Part shown: positions 1 to 5,065 of the stretch, one piece after another | Layout: the number at the start of each line of letters is the position of its first letter | Numbering within the stretch: the first letter of the stretch is position 1 | Source of the DNA: a bacterium | Lineage (GTDB): Bacteria > Patescibacteriota > Minisyncoccia > RBG-13-40-8-A | Direction: 5' to 3' | Assembly (NCBI GenBank): GCA_030692145.1 | Contig: JAUYCU010000095.1 | Span: forward strand, 1 to 5,159 | DNA length: 5,159 bases | Notes under the pieces: model-generated | Database searches by the model: none | The model's input: only the letters and a program-made list of their open reading frames with translations | What the model was told of the DNA's origin: nothing | Position numbers and translations under genes: made by a program

Positions 1-741
1 CGTTCACACGGAATGGTTTTAGCTGCCGACGGCAAAAAAATGTCCAAATCTCTCGGCAATGTGATTAATCCCGATGATGTGGTGAAAAAATACGGCGCGG
101 ATACAATTCGTTTGTATGAAATGTTTATGGGTCCGTATGAAGAAACAGTCAATTGGAGCATAGAGAGTTTGGAGGGTTGTTATAGATTTTTAAAAAGAGT
201 TTGGAATATATTTAACGATGCGCAGAAAATCGGAAAAATAACCACTAAAGAATTAACGCAAAAAATAAATTACACAATTAAAAAAATTAGTGGTGATTTG
301 GAGAGCATGAAATTTAATACCGCAGTTTCGACAATGATGGAATTTTTGAATGCCTGGAGCGAAAAAGAAAATACTTTATCCAAAAAAGACGCGGAAGGTT
401 TTTTAAAAATTCTCGCGCCGTTTTGCCCGCATATTGCCGAAGAACTTTGGTCAAAATTAGGCCCCGCCTCCGTCAAGACTTCTGCGGACAAGCATAAAAC
501 TTCGATATTCAAGGAAAAATGGCCGGAATATGACGAAAGGCTGCTTAAAAAAGATACGATTGAACTGGTAATTCAGATAAACGGGAAAGTAAGGGATAAA
601 ATCGAAGTCAGTGCGGAAATTTCCAAAGAAGAAGCGGAGAAATTAGCGTTAAATAGTGGAAAGATAAAAACCTGGCTTAATAACCAAAAGCCAAAAGTTG
701 TAATTTTCGTAAAAGGAAAATTGATAAATATAGTGGTTTAA
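1..741 (+). CDS. leuS: Leucyl-tRNA synthetase, C-terminal part (5' end outside window)
   Basis: Class I aminoacyl-tRNA synthetase that charges tRNA-Leu with leucine in the cytoplasm. The reading frame is open from base 1, so about 246 C-terminal residues are present; a full LeuRS has roughly 800-870. The fragment begins just before the KMSKS signature (fragment residues 13-17, bases 37-51), which binds ATP in the catalytic domain. The following GNVINPDDVVKKYGADTIRL and the MFMGP block are typical of LeuRS. An all-helical anticodon-binding domain follows (about residues 60-175, including FCPHIAEELW). The C-terminal domain contains INGKVRD near residue 190 and ends in GKLINIVV, a usual LeuRS ending, so the 3' end is intact. 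The Rossmann core, HIGH motif and CP1 editing domain lie upstream, outside the window. No strong terminator follows the TAA stop. Confidence 0.97.
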   Translation, partial: RSHGMVLAADGKKMSKSLGNVINPDDVVKKYGADTIRLYEMFMGPYEETVNWSIESLEGCYRFLKRVWNIFNDAQKIGKITTKELTQKINYTIKKISGDLESMKFNTAVSTMMEFLNAWSEKENTLSKKDAEGFLKILAPFCPHIAEELWSKLGPASVKTSADKHKTSIFKEKWPEYDERLLKKDTIELVIQINGKVRDKIEVSAEISKEEAEKLALNSGKIKTWLNNQKPKVVIFVKGKLINIVV

Positions 742-819
742 AGCTCGGATTTATCTTGCATGTCGACACGTATCGGGTTTCCGCAAACCAACGAATTATT
801 TTTTCAACCACGCAATCGC

Positions 820-865
820 CGAGCAGACAAATAATAACGTCCGTTGCGGGCGTTGCTATTGCTCG
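820..865. repeat. Two-tier hairpin in the leuS-purN gap
   Basis: The outer arms CGAGCA (820-825) and TGCTCG (860-865) pair over 6 bp. The inner arms AACGTCC (836-842) and GGGCGTT (848-854) pair over 7 bp, with one G-T wobble and a GTTGC loop. Unpaired bases between the tiers are 826-835 and 855-859. No T-run follows on either strand, so it is not a typical Rho-independent terminator. It may be an element of a structured RNA; chance pairing cannot be excluded. Confidence 0.45.
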
Positions 866-914
866 TTCCGACAATAACAACAGAAACAAAATATCGTTCA
901 ATTGCAGTCGGAAC
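865..914. repeat. 8-bp perfect inverted repeat with long loop
   Basis: GTTCCGAC at 865-872 is the exact reverse complement of GTCGGAAC at 907-914, separated by 34 bases. The left arm shares base 865 with the outer stem of the preceding hairpin, so the two stems could stack. A further short pairing, CGGAAC (909-914) with GTTTCCG (924-930), would compete with it. Function unknown. Confidence 0.4.
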
Positions 915-980
915 TGCGCAATGGTTTCCGAAATAATTGTTGGTTTTGCTCTTGTTTGAAAATTGAATCATTAAAAATTC

Positions 981-1011
981 ATTGGAAATTGAAAATTAAA
1001 AATTAAAAATT
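981..1011 (+). repeat. Tandem ATTRRAA heptamers before purN
   Basis: Four in-phase heptamers of the form ATTRRAA fill 981-1008: ATTGGAA, ATTGAAA and ATTAAAA twice. A fifth partial ATT follows, directly against the purN ATG. A further ATTAAAA lies at 970-976, out of phase. The tract replaces any Shine-Dalgarno site. From memory, similar AT-rich heptameric spacers are common between genes in Parcubacteria-type genomes. Confidence 0.7.
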
Positions 1012-1012
1012 T

Positions 1013-1615
1013 ATGAAAAATATAGCGGTCCTGATTTCTGGAAATGGCACGAATCTGCAGTCGATTATTGACCATATCGAGAAAGGAAAACTGAAATGCA
1101 ATTTGGCAGTGGTGATTTCCAATAAAGCCGATGCTTATGGATTGGTACGGGCGAAAAAAGCAAAAATCCCCGCATATTTTATTGATTCCAAGGACATTCC
1201 GCGCGAAGAGCACGAGAAGAGGGTTACCGAAGTTTTAAAAAAATACAATATTGATTTAGTAGTTCTGGCCGGCTATATGCGCATCATTACACCCCATTTT
1301 ATCGGACAATATAAAAACCGGATTATCAATATTCATCCGGCAATATTGCCCGCATTTCCCGGAACCGACGGTTATGGCGATACTTTTAATTACGGTTGTA
1401 AGGTTGGCGGGTGCACAGTGCATTTTGTCGATTCGGGAGTGGATACCGGACCAATAATTATCCAGAAAATAAATCCGATTAAAGAAAACGATACTTTGGA
1501 ATCTTTCAAAAAACGCGGATTAAAAATTGAGCATCAAGCATTGCCCGAAGCAATTAAATTATTTTGTGCAGACAAGCTGAAAATCGAGGGAAGGAGAGTG
1601 AAAATCAAAAAATGA
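1013..1615 (+). CDS. purN: Phosphoribosylglycinamide formyltransferase (GAR transformylase, PurN)
   Basis: Cytoplasmic enzyme of de novo purine synthesis. It moves the formyl group from 10-formyltetrahydrofolate to glycinamide ribonucleotide. The 200-residue length is normal for PurN (E. coli: 212). Visible signatures are the N-terminal beta strand plus phosphate-binding loop SGNGTNLQ (residues 9-16), the LAGYMRIITP block near 85-94, and the active-site segment IINIHPAILPAFPG. The catalytic triad known from E. coli PurN falls at the same numbers here: Asn106, His108 and Asp144 (in SGVDTGPII). The segment GTDGYGDTFNYGCKVGGCTVHF (about 117-138) replaces the more familiar GLHAxxxA-type loop, a variant I believe occurs in real PurN proteins. 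The start is the only plausible ATG and has no Shine-Dalgarno site. The gene stands alone: no other pur gene is in the window, and its own terminator follows. A formyltransferase acting on another amine is a less likely alternative. Confidence 0.95.
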   Translation: MKNIAVLISGNGTNLQSIIDHIEKGKLKCNLAVVISNKADAYGLVRAKKAKIPAYFIDSKDIPREEHEKRVTEVLKKYNIDLVVLAGYMRIITPHFIGQYKNRIINIHPAILPAFPGTDGYGDTFNYGCKVGGCTVHFVDSGVDTGPIIIQKINPIKENDTLESFKKRGLKIEHQALPEAIKLFCADKLKIEGRRVKIKK

Positions 1616-1648
1616 ATTAAGAATAAAGAATCAGGAATTGAGAATAAA
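1614..1648 (+). repeat. Five tandem GAATNNN heptamers after purN
   Basis: Starting inside the purN stop codon, five heptamers follow without a gap, each beginning with GAAT: GAATTAA (1614), GAATAAA (1621), GAATCAG (1628), GAATTGA (1635) and GAATAAA (1642). The tract ends at the A-run that leads into the terminator hairpin. It differs in motif from the ATTRRAA repeats upstream of purN but has the same 7-bp period. Confidence 0.75.
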
Positions 1649-1685
1649 AACAGCCCCGACGTCGCCTATGCGAGTCGGGGCTTTT
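1646..1685. terminator. Bidirectional Rho-independent terminator shared by purN and the tRNA-Leu unit
   Basis: Arms GCCCCGAC (1653-1660) and GTCGGGGC (1674-1681) pair perfectly. After one bulged G (1661), TCGC (1662-1665) pairs with GCGA (1670-1673) around a CTAT loop, giving 12 bp in all. On the plus strand TTTT (1682-1685) follows directly and ends purN transcription. On the minus strand the hairpin is followed by TG and then five T (1650-1646), so it should also stop leftward transcripts from the tRNA-Leu/small-gene unit. It is the most G+C-rich short element here and sits between two convergent units. Confidence 0.92.
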
Positions 1686-1689
1686 GGGT

Positions 1690-1827
1690 TCAAGAATCTC
1701 GATAATCCGGCCCGTCGTAATGTTTTTTCCTGAAGATACAGGCAATGATAATGAGAATAACGGCCACGCCGCAAAGAAATAATTTCGGAGCGGCATAAAG
1801 CAAGAAATTCCCGTATTCCATTTCCAT
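1690..1827 (-). CDS. Small single-span membrane peptide, 45 aa, function unknown
   Basis: A 45-codon reading frame starts at ATG 1827-1825 and ends with TGA at 1692-1690. It is preceded by AAGGAGG, the best Shine-Dalgarno site in the window, with AATC between it and the ATG. A second ATG two codons in (1821-1819) is an alternative start at 10-nt spacing. Residues about 8-32 form one hydrophobic membrane helix (for example the run LFLCGVAVILIIIACIF, 16-32). RKKH (33-36) follows immediately, and then a short polar acidic tail ending in DYRDS. By the positive-inside rule the C-terminus would face the cytoplasm. There is no signal cleavage site and no family I recognise. It lies between tRNA-Leu and the shared terminator, probably in the same transcript. 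Coding is supported by the Shine-Dalgarno site, the coherent helix-plus-basic-anchor layout and the exact fit before the terminator; conservation is untested. It could be a small membrane regulator, a component of a larger complex or a toxin-like peptide. Confidence 0.78.
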   Translation of the reverse strand: MEMEYGNFLLYAAPKLFLCGVAVILIIIACIFRKKHYDGPDYRDS

Positions 1828-1831
1828 GATT

Positions 1832-1837
1832 CCTCCT
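1832..1837 (-). promoter_or_regulatory. Strong Shine-Dalgarno site of the 45-aa membrane peptide
   Basis: On the minus strand AGGAGG (within AAGGAGG) lies 4 nt before the first ATG and 10 nt before the second in-frame ATG. It is nearly full-length anti-16S complementarity, whereas purN, dprA and topA have weak or no such sites. This is the main argument that the small frame is translated. Confidence 0.8.
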
Positions 1838-1838
1838 T

Positions 1839-1858
1839 ATTAAAAGAACGATTTTAAT
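1839..1858 (-). repeat. AT-only hairpin at the tRNA 3' end
   Basis: On the minus strand ATTAAAA (1858-1852) and TTTTAAT (1845-1839) pair over 7 bp around a 6-nt loop. The first base is the tRNA discriminator A. The hairpin separates the tRNA from the Shine-Dalgarno site of the small gene. It is too weak to be a strong terminator and may matter for 3' processing of the tRNA, or be chance in AT-rich DNA. Confidence 0.5.
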
Positions 1859-1941
1859 GCCGCTGGACGGACTCGAACCGTCACGGGGTTGCCCCCATAG
1901 CATTTTGAGTGCTACGTGTATACCAATTTCACCACAGCGGC
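1858..1941 (-). tRNA. tRNA-Leu (anticodon CAA)
   Basis: An 84-nt class II tRNA that decodes UUG. The acceptor stem GCCGCTG/CAGCGGC pairs over 7 bp, with discriminator A at 1858 as expected for tRNA-Leu. The D arm has GTG/CAC with a loop containing TTGG. The anticodon arm is TAGCA-CTCAAAA-TGCTA, with anticodon CAA at 1907-1905. The long variable arm GGGG-GCAA-CCCC marks the Leu/Ser/Tyr class. The T arm is GACGG-TTCGAGT-CCGTC. No CCA is encoded (ATTA follows the acceptor stem), so a CCA-adding enzyme is needed. A promoter lies just upstream, and the 45-aa gene begins 30 nt downstream, which suggests a joint transcript. The substrate relation to leuS in this window is real, but nothing shows they are linked in expression. 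Confidence 0.96.
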
Positions 1942-1953
1942 TTTTTAAAGGGC

Positions 1954-1983
1954 TTTATAGGATTTAAATTAGCACAATTTCAA
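1954..1983 (-). promoter_or_regulatory. Sigma-70-type promoter of tRNA-Leu
   Basis: On the minus strand a -35 box TTGAAA (1983-1978), an 18-nt spacer and a -10 box TATAAA (1959-1954) precede the tRNA by 12 nt. That places the start about 5 nt before the mature tRNA. The -35 box overlaps the topA stop codon. No terminator separates topA from this promoter, so read-through from topA may add to expression. Confidence 0.7.
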
Positions 1984-4163
1984 TCTTTTGTGTAGTCGCA
2001 TTCTTTGTTGCTGCATTTTGTTTCTCCGTTTTTTATTTCAATAAGAAAAAATCCGCACTTAGGGCATTTTTCTTCCACGGGCTTGCCCCAGAAGGCAAAA
2101 TCACATTCTGGATATTGGTTGCAACCATAGAATATTCCTTTTCTGCTTCGTTTTATCACTATTTTTCCAGTTTTGCATTTTGGGCAAACAAGATTTAAAT
2201 CCTTTTGCGCTTCTTTTTTAATATATTTACAGACAGGATATTTAGAGCAGCCCTTAAATGAACCATATCGTCCCTGTCGCATAACCAAATTCGCGCCGCA
2301 ATCAGGACACTTTTCTTCCAATATTTGAGGTTTTTCTTTTACAACTTCTTTGCCGTGACTGTCTATTTTTTTTGTGTTTTTACATTTTGGATAATTAGAA
2401 CAGGCTAAAAATTTGCCGAATTTTCCAACCTTTATTACCATGCCGTTTCCGCATTTTTCGCATATTTTGTCTGTTTTTTCTTCGGTGATATTTTTTTTGC
2501 TCAATTCTTTTTCTTTGACAGCAATGTTTTTGCTGAAGGGTTCGTAGAATTTTTTTAAAATTTCTTGCCATTTGTGCTTGCCTTCAGCAATTTTATCTAA
2601 ATCATCTTCCATTTTAGCGGTAAAATTATAATCAACAATATTGGTAAAGTGTTCCATCAAAAGGTCATTAACCACAAAGGCAATGTCAGTTGGTTTGAGG
2701 CGTTTGTTTTCCACTCGTTCGGCATAACCGCGTTCAACAACCGTAGAAATTGTCGGCGCATAAGTAGACGGGCGGCCAATGCCTTTTTCTTCCAGGGTTT
2801 TTACTAAGGTGGCGTCGGAATAACGGGCTGGCGGCTGGGTAAATTTCTGCAAGTGGCCTATTTTAATGCAATCAACACTTTCTCCTTTTTCCATTTTCGG
2901 CAAAATTTCTTCTTTGGTGGAAGAGGGATAAAATTTTAAGAAGCCGTCAAATTTTATAATTTGCCCGTTTGTTTTAAAAGCATATTTATCGTCTTTCGTG
3001 TTAATGTCGACTGAGGTGGCATCAAGTTTTGCCGGGCTCATTTGGCTTGCAATTGCCCTTTGCCATATTAATTGGTAAAGTTTGAAATGATTTTTATTCG
3101 GGCCATCTTTTAATTGCGCCGGCGTTTTGCTTATTTCGGTTGGCCTGATTGCTTCGTGGGCTTCCTGCGCACCTTTGCTTTTGGTTTTGAAATTTCTGGT
3201 TTCCGAATAATTATTGCCCAAATTATTTTTGATGTAATCTGCCGATTCGCCAATAAATTTTTGCGACAAGTTTAGAGAATCGGTTCTCATGTAGGTAATG
3301 AATCCCGTTTCGTATAATTGCTGGGCAATCATCATGGTTTGTTTCGCGGAAAACCCCAGGCGCCTGTTTGCTTCCTGTTGCAGGGTAGAGGTGGTGAATG
3401 GCGGCAGAGGATTGCGGCTGATTTCTTTTTTAATTATATCGGCAATATAATAATTTTGCCCAGAAAGAATTTTTAAAAGTTCATCAGCTTCTTTTTCAGA
3501 TTTGATTTCCAGTTTATCTATTGTTTTATTGTTTATTTTTTGCAGCTTGGCTGAAAATTTTTCATTTCTTGGCGTTTTAAAATCACCGGAAACCTCCCAG
3601 TATTCTTCAATTTTAAAATTTTGAATTTCTCTTTCTTTCTCTACGATAAGGCGGACAACAACGGACTGAACCCTTCCGGCAGACAAACCCCTGGCCACTT
3701 TTTTCCACAAGAGCGGAGAAAGCTTGTAGCCCACTAATCTATCCAGAATTCTTCGGGCCTGCTGGGCATTAACCAGATTCATATCTATGCCTCGCGGATT
3801 GTTAAACGCATTTTCAATAGCTTCTTTGGTGATTTCGTGAAAAACAATTCGTTTAGTTTTTGATTCATCAAGGTCCAGCGCTTTAACGAGGTGCCAGGCA
3901 ATCGCTTCCCCTTCGCGGTCTTCATCGGTTGCCAGAATAACTTCTGTTGATTTTTTGGCTTTTTCTTTCAGGGCTGCGACATTTTTTTTGGCTTTCGGTA
4001 TAATTACATATTTAGCTTCGAAATTATTTTCTGTGTTGATCGCCAGCTCTTTTTGCGGTAAATCCCTGACATGCCCAAAAGAGGACTCGACAATATAGTC
4101 CTTCCCCAAAAATTGTTTGATTGTTTTTGCCTTTGTCGGCGACTCGACAATAACTAATTGCAT
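1980..4163 (-). CDS. topA: DNA topoisomerase I (type IA) with four C-terminal zinc ribbons
   Basis: Relaxes negative supercoils by cutting one strand through a 5'-phosphotyrosine and passing the other. The 727 residues are within the normal range (B. subtilis 691, E. coli 865). The N-terminal TOPRIM domain (about 1-115) shows Glu7 in VESPTK and the metal-binding ATDEDREGE (Asp80, Asp82, Glu84). SAGRVQSV (161-168) precedes the toroid domains. The catalytic tyrosine is Tyr291 in GFITYMRTDS, with Arg293 beside it, and AHEAIRPT (335-342) supplies the conserved His336. Four Cys4 ribbons follow: C568/C571/C588/C594, C619/C622/C639/C645, C660/C663/C681/C687 and a degenerate last one C700/C703/C717/C722 close to the end. 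All key residues are present. The ATG overlaps the end of dprA by 10 bp, implying translational coupling; the only nearby Shine-Dalgarno-like site is AAGGA, 11 nt upstream. The stop is TGA. Confidence 0.98.
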   Translation of the reverse strand: MQLVIVESPTKAKTIKQFLGKDYIVESSFGHVRDLPQKELAINTENNFEAKYVIIPKAKKNVAALKEKAKKSTEVILATDEDREGEAIAWHLVKALDLDESKTKRIVFHEITKEAIENAFNNPRGIDMNLVNAQQARRILDRLVGYKLSPLLWKKVARGLSAGRVQSVVVRLIVEKEREIQNFKIEEYWEVSGDFKTPRNEKFSAKLQKINNKTIDKLEIKSEKEADELLKILSGQNYYIADIIKKEISRNPLPPFTTSTLQQEANRRLGFSAKQTMMIAQQLYETGFITYMRTDSLNLSQKFIGESADYIKNNLGNNYSETRNFKTKSKGAQEAHEAIRPTEISKTPAQLKDGPNKNHFKLYQLIWQRAIASQMSPAKLDATSVDINTKDDKYAFKTNGQIIKFDGFLKFYPSSTKEEILPKMEKGESVDCIKIGHLQKFTQPPARYSDATLVKTLEEKGIGRPSTYAPTISTVVERGYAERVENKRLKPTDIAFVVNDLLMEHFTNIVDYNFTAKMEDDLDKIAEGKHKWQEILKKFYEPFSKNIAVKEKELSKKNITEEKTDKICEKCGNGMVIKVGKFGKFLACSNYPKCKNTKKIDSHGKEVVKEKPQILEEKCPDCGANLVMRQGRYGSFKGCSKYPVCKYIKKEAQKDLNLVCPKCKTGKIVIKRSRKGIFYGCNQYPECDFAFWGKPVEEKCPKCGFFLIEIKNGETKCSNKECDYTKD

Positions 4164-5038
4164 AATACGTAATTTCCTTTGCCCAGATTTCTAACCGCTT
4201 TTTTCAACTCCAGAATCATTAAAGTGGAATTGACAACGGACGTCGGAAGACCGCTTTTTTTGATTATTTCATCGATGTGCATTGGTTGTAGTGAGAGGAC
4301 GGAAAAAATTATTTCTTCTTCTTTGGTTTCGGGTTTTATTTCCTTTCTTTTTATTTCCAGTAAATGCAAAAGATTCAGTTCTTCCAAGATATCCTCTATA
4401 CAGGTTACCGGTTTTGCCCCCAATTTTATCAGCTGGTTTGTGCCTTGAGAATTTTTTTCGTAAATTGAGCCGGGAACCGCAAATACCTCGCGGTTCTGTT
4501 CCAGCGCCAGCGCAGCGGTAATCAGTGCTCCACTTTTTTCCGGAGCCTCGATTACTACCACTCCCAGGCTCAGTCCGCTGATAATTCTATTTCTTTGCGG
4601 AAACGTAAATTGCGTGCCCCTTGTGCCTGGCGGATATTCGGAAATCACCGCCCCTTGTTGACTTATTTTTTCCCCAAGGTGATAATTGGATGACGGATAA
4701 AAGCTTTTTTTATCTATGCCGCCTCCCAAGACCGCAATTGTCCTTCCTTTGTTTTCCAGCGCTGCCTGATGGGCAAATGTATCGATGCCTCTTGCCAAGC
4801 CGCTGACGATGGTGATTCCCAGTCTTGCCAATTCGCCGGCAATATCGAGAGTAACTTGTTTTCCGTATTGACTGTATTTTCTTGTTCCGACAATTCCGAT
4901 TGCCGTTTTATCCTGCTCAATAATTTCTCCTCTCATGTAAAGCTCTTTCGGGTGGTCGTGGATTTCTTTAAGAATAGCAGGATAATTCTTGCTTTGCAAA
5001 GAAATTTTTTTGATAGTATCTAAATCTGCTCTTGACAT
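4154..5038 (-). CDS. dprA: DNA-processing protein DprA (Smf), without N-terminal SAM-like domain
   Basis: Binds incoming single-stranded DNA in natural transformation and loads RecA onto it; it is also kept in many bacteria not known to be competent. The 294 residues cover the Rossmann-like DprA core (about 18-215) and a C-terminal winged-helix DML1-type domain (about 238-292). Core signatures are VGTRKYSQYG (50-59), SGLARGIDTFAHQAAL (79-94), TIAVLGGGID (100-109), FPQRNRIISGLS (146-157), GALITAALALEQ near 170-181 and FAVPGSI (186-192). Proteins of about 360-375 residues such as E. coli DprA carry an extra N-terminal SAM-like domain; here the protein starts just before the core. An in-frame TAG six codons upstream and no earlier in-frame ATG support the chosen start. 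There is no Shine-Dalgarno site. It overlaps topA by 10 bp, and dprA-topA is a widespread gene order (as in Bacillus). A plus-strand promoter covers its start codon. Confidence 0.96.
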   Translation of the reverse strand: MSRADLDTIKKISLQSKNYPAILKEIHDHPKELYMRGEIIEQDKTAIGIVGTRKYSQYGKQVTLDIAGELARLGITIVSGLARGIDTFAHQAALENKGRTIAVLGGGIDKKSFYPSSNYHLGEKISQQGAVISEYPPGTRGTQFTFPQRNRIISGLSLGVVVIEAPEKSGALITAALALEQNREVFAVPGSIYEKNSQGTNQLIKLGAKPVTCIEDILEELNLLHLLEIKRKEIKPETKEEEIIFSVLSLQPMHIDEIIKKSGLPTSVVNSTLMILELKKAVRNLGKGNYVLCN

Positions 5039-5060
5039 ATTTCGAGCATTATGCTATACT
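5032..5060 (+). promoter_or_regulatory. Near-consensus rightward promoter over the dprA start
   Basis: A perfect -35 box TTGACA (5032-5037), an optimal 17-nt spacer and a -10 box TATACT (5055-5060, five of six matches) predict a plus-strand start near 5067. The -35 box includes bases of the dprA start codon on the other strand, so rightward and leftward transcription overlap here. The gene or RNA it drives lies mostly beyond the window. It is the strongest promoter match I find in the window. Confidence 0.78.
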
Positions 5061-5065
5061 TGTAT
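5045..5065. promoter_or_regulatory. Two small palindromes inside the dprA/rightward promoter region
   Basis: AGCAT-T-ATGCT (5045-5055) lies in the spacer of the rightward promoter. ATAC-TT-GTAT (5056-5065) covers its -10 box and the bases just after it. On the minus strand the first contains CATAAT (5053-5048), a possible dprA -10 box with only a poor -35 (TTTTAA, 5076-5071). If that were used, the dprA transcript would start a few bases before its ATG. Both palindromes are placed where a repressor could act, but they are short and AT-rich. Confidence 0.35.

Larger units (their letters stand above)
742..1012. other. Intergenic region between leuS and purN, stop-poor and hairpin-rich
   Basis: These 271 bp contain no gene I can support. 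Bases 742-960 are about 43 % G+C by hand count and reach about 55 % at 811-870. Long stretches are free of stops in several frames on both strands. The translations are poor in lysine and match nothing I recognise, unlike the lysine-rich neighbours. Three hairpins are visible: GGTTT-CCGC-AAACC at 776-789, a two-part hairpin at 820-865, and a long-loop inverted repeat at 865-914. The octamer GGTTTCCG occurs twice (776-783 and 923-930). From about 955 to the purN start the sequence becomes almost pure A/T. I see no convincing -35/-10 pair for purN. It could hold a structured RNA, a decayed gene or merely spacer. Confidence 0.5.

Noticed and set aside
776..804. Possible leuS terminator: hairpin GGTTT-CCGC-AAACC with a T-run
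   Set aside because: The stem is only 5 bp and the six-T run begins 10 nt after it, too far for a typical intrinsic terminator.
677..901. Minus-strand 74-aa frame with TTG start
   Set aside because: It overlaps the certain leuS 3' end by 65 bp, has no Shine-Dalgarno site, and shares its DNA with other equally open frames.
756..959. Plus-strand 67-aa frame with TTG start
   Set aside because: No Shine-Dalgarno site, one or two lysines against lysine-rich neighbours, and it runs through the inverted repeats. No family is recognised.
804..971. Minus-strand 55-aa frame from an ATG in the purN upstream tract
   Set aside because: No Shine-Dalgarno site and no domain or clear composition signal. 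It is kept only as part of the stop-poor observation; it would deserve revival if homologues turn up.
1631..1903. Minus-strand 90-aa frame
   Set aside because: It crosses tRNA-Leu and the terminator hairpin and is in a different frame from the 45-aa gene that has the Shine-Dalgarno site.
4179..5023. Several plus-strand and one minus-strand frames inside dprA
   Set aside because: All are shadows of dprA, whose conserved motifs continue without a break through the whole region.
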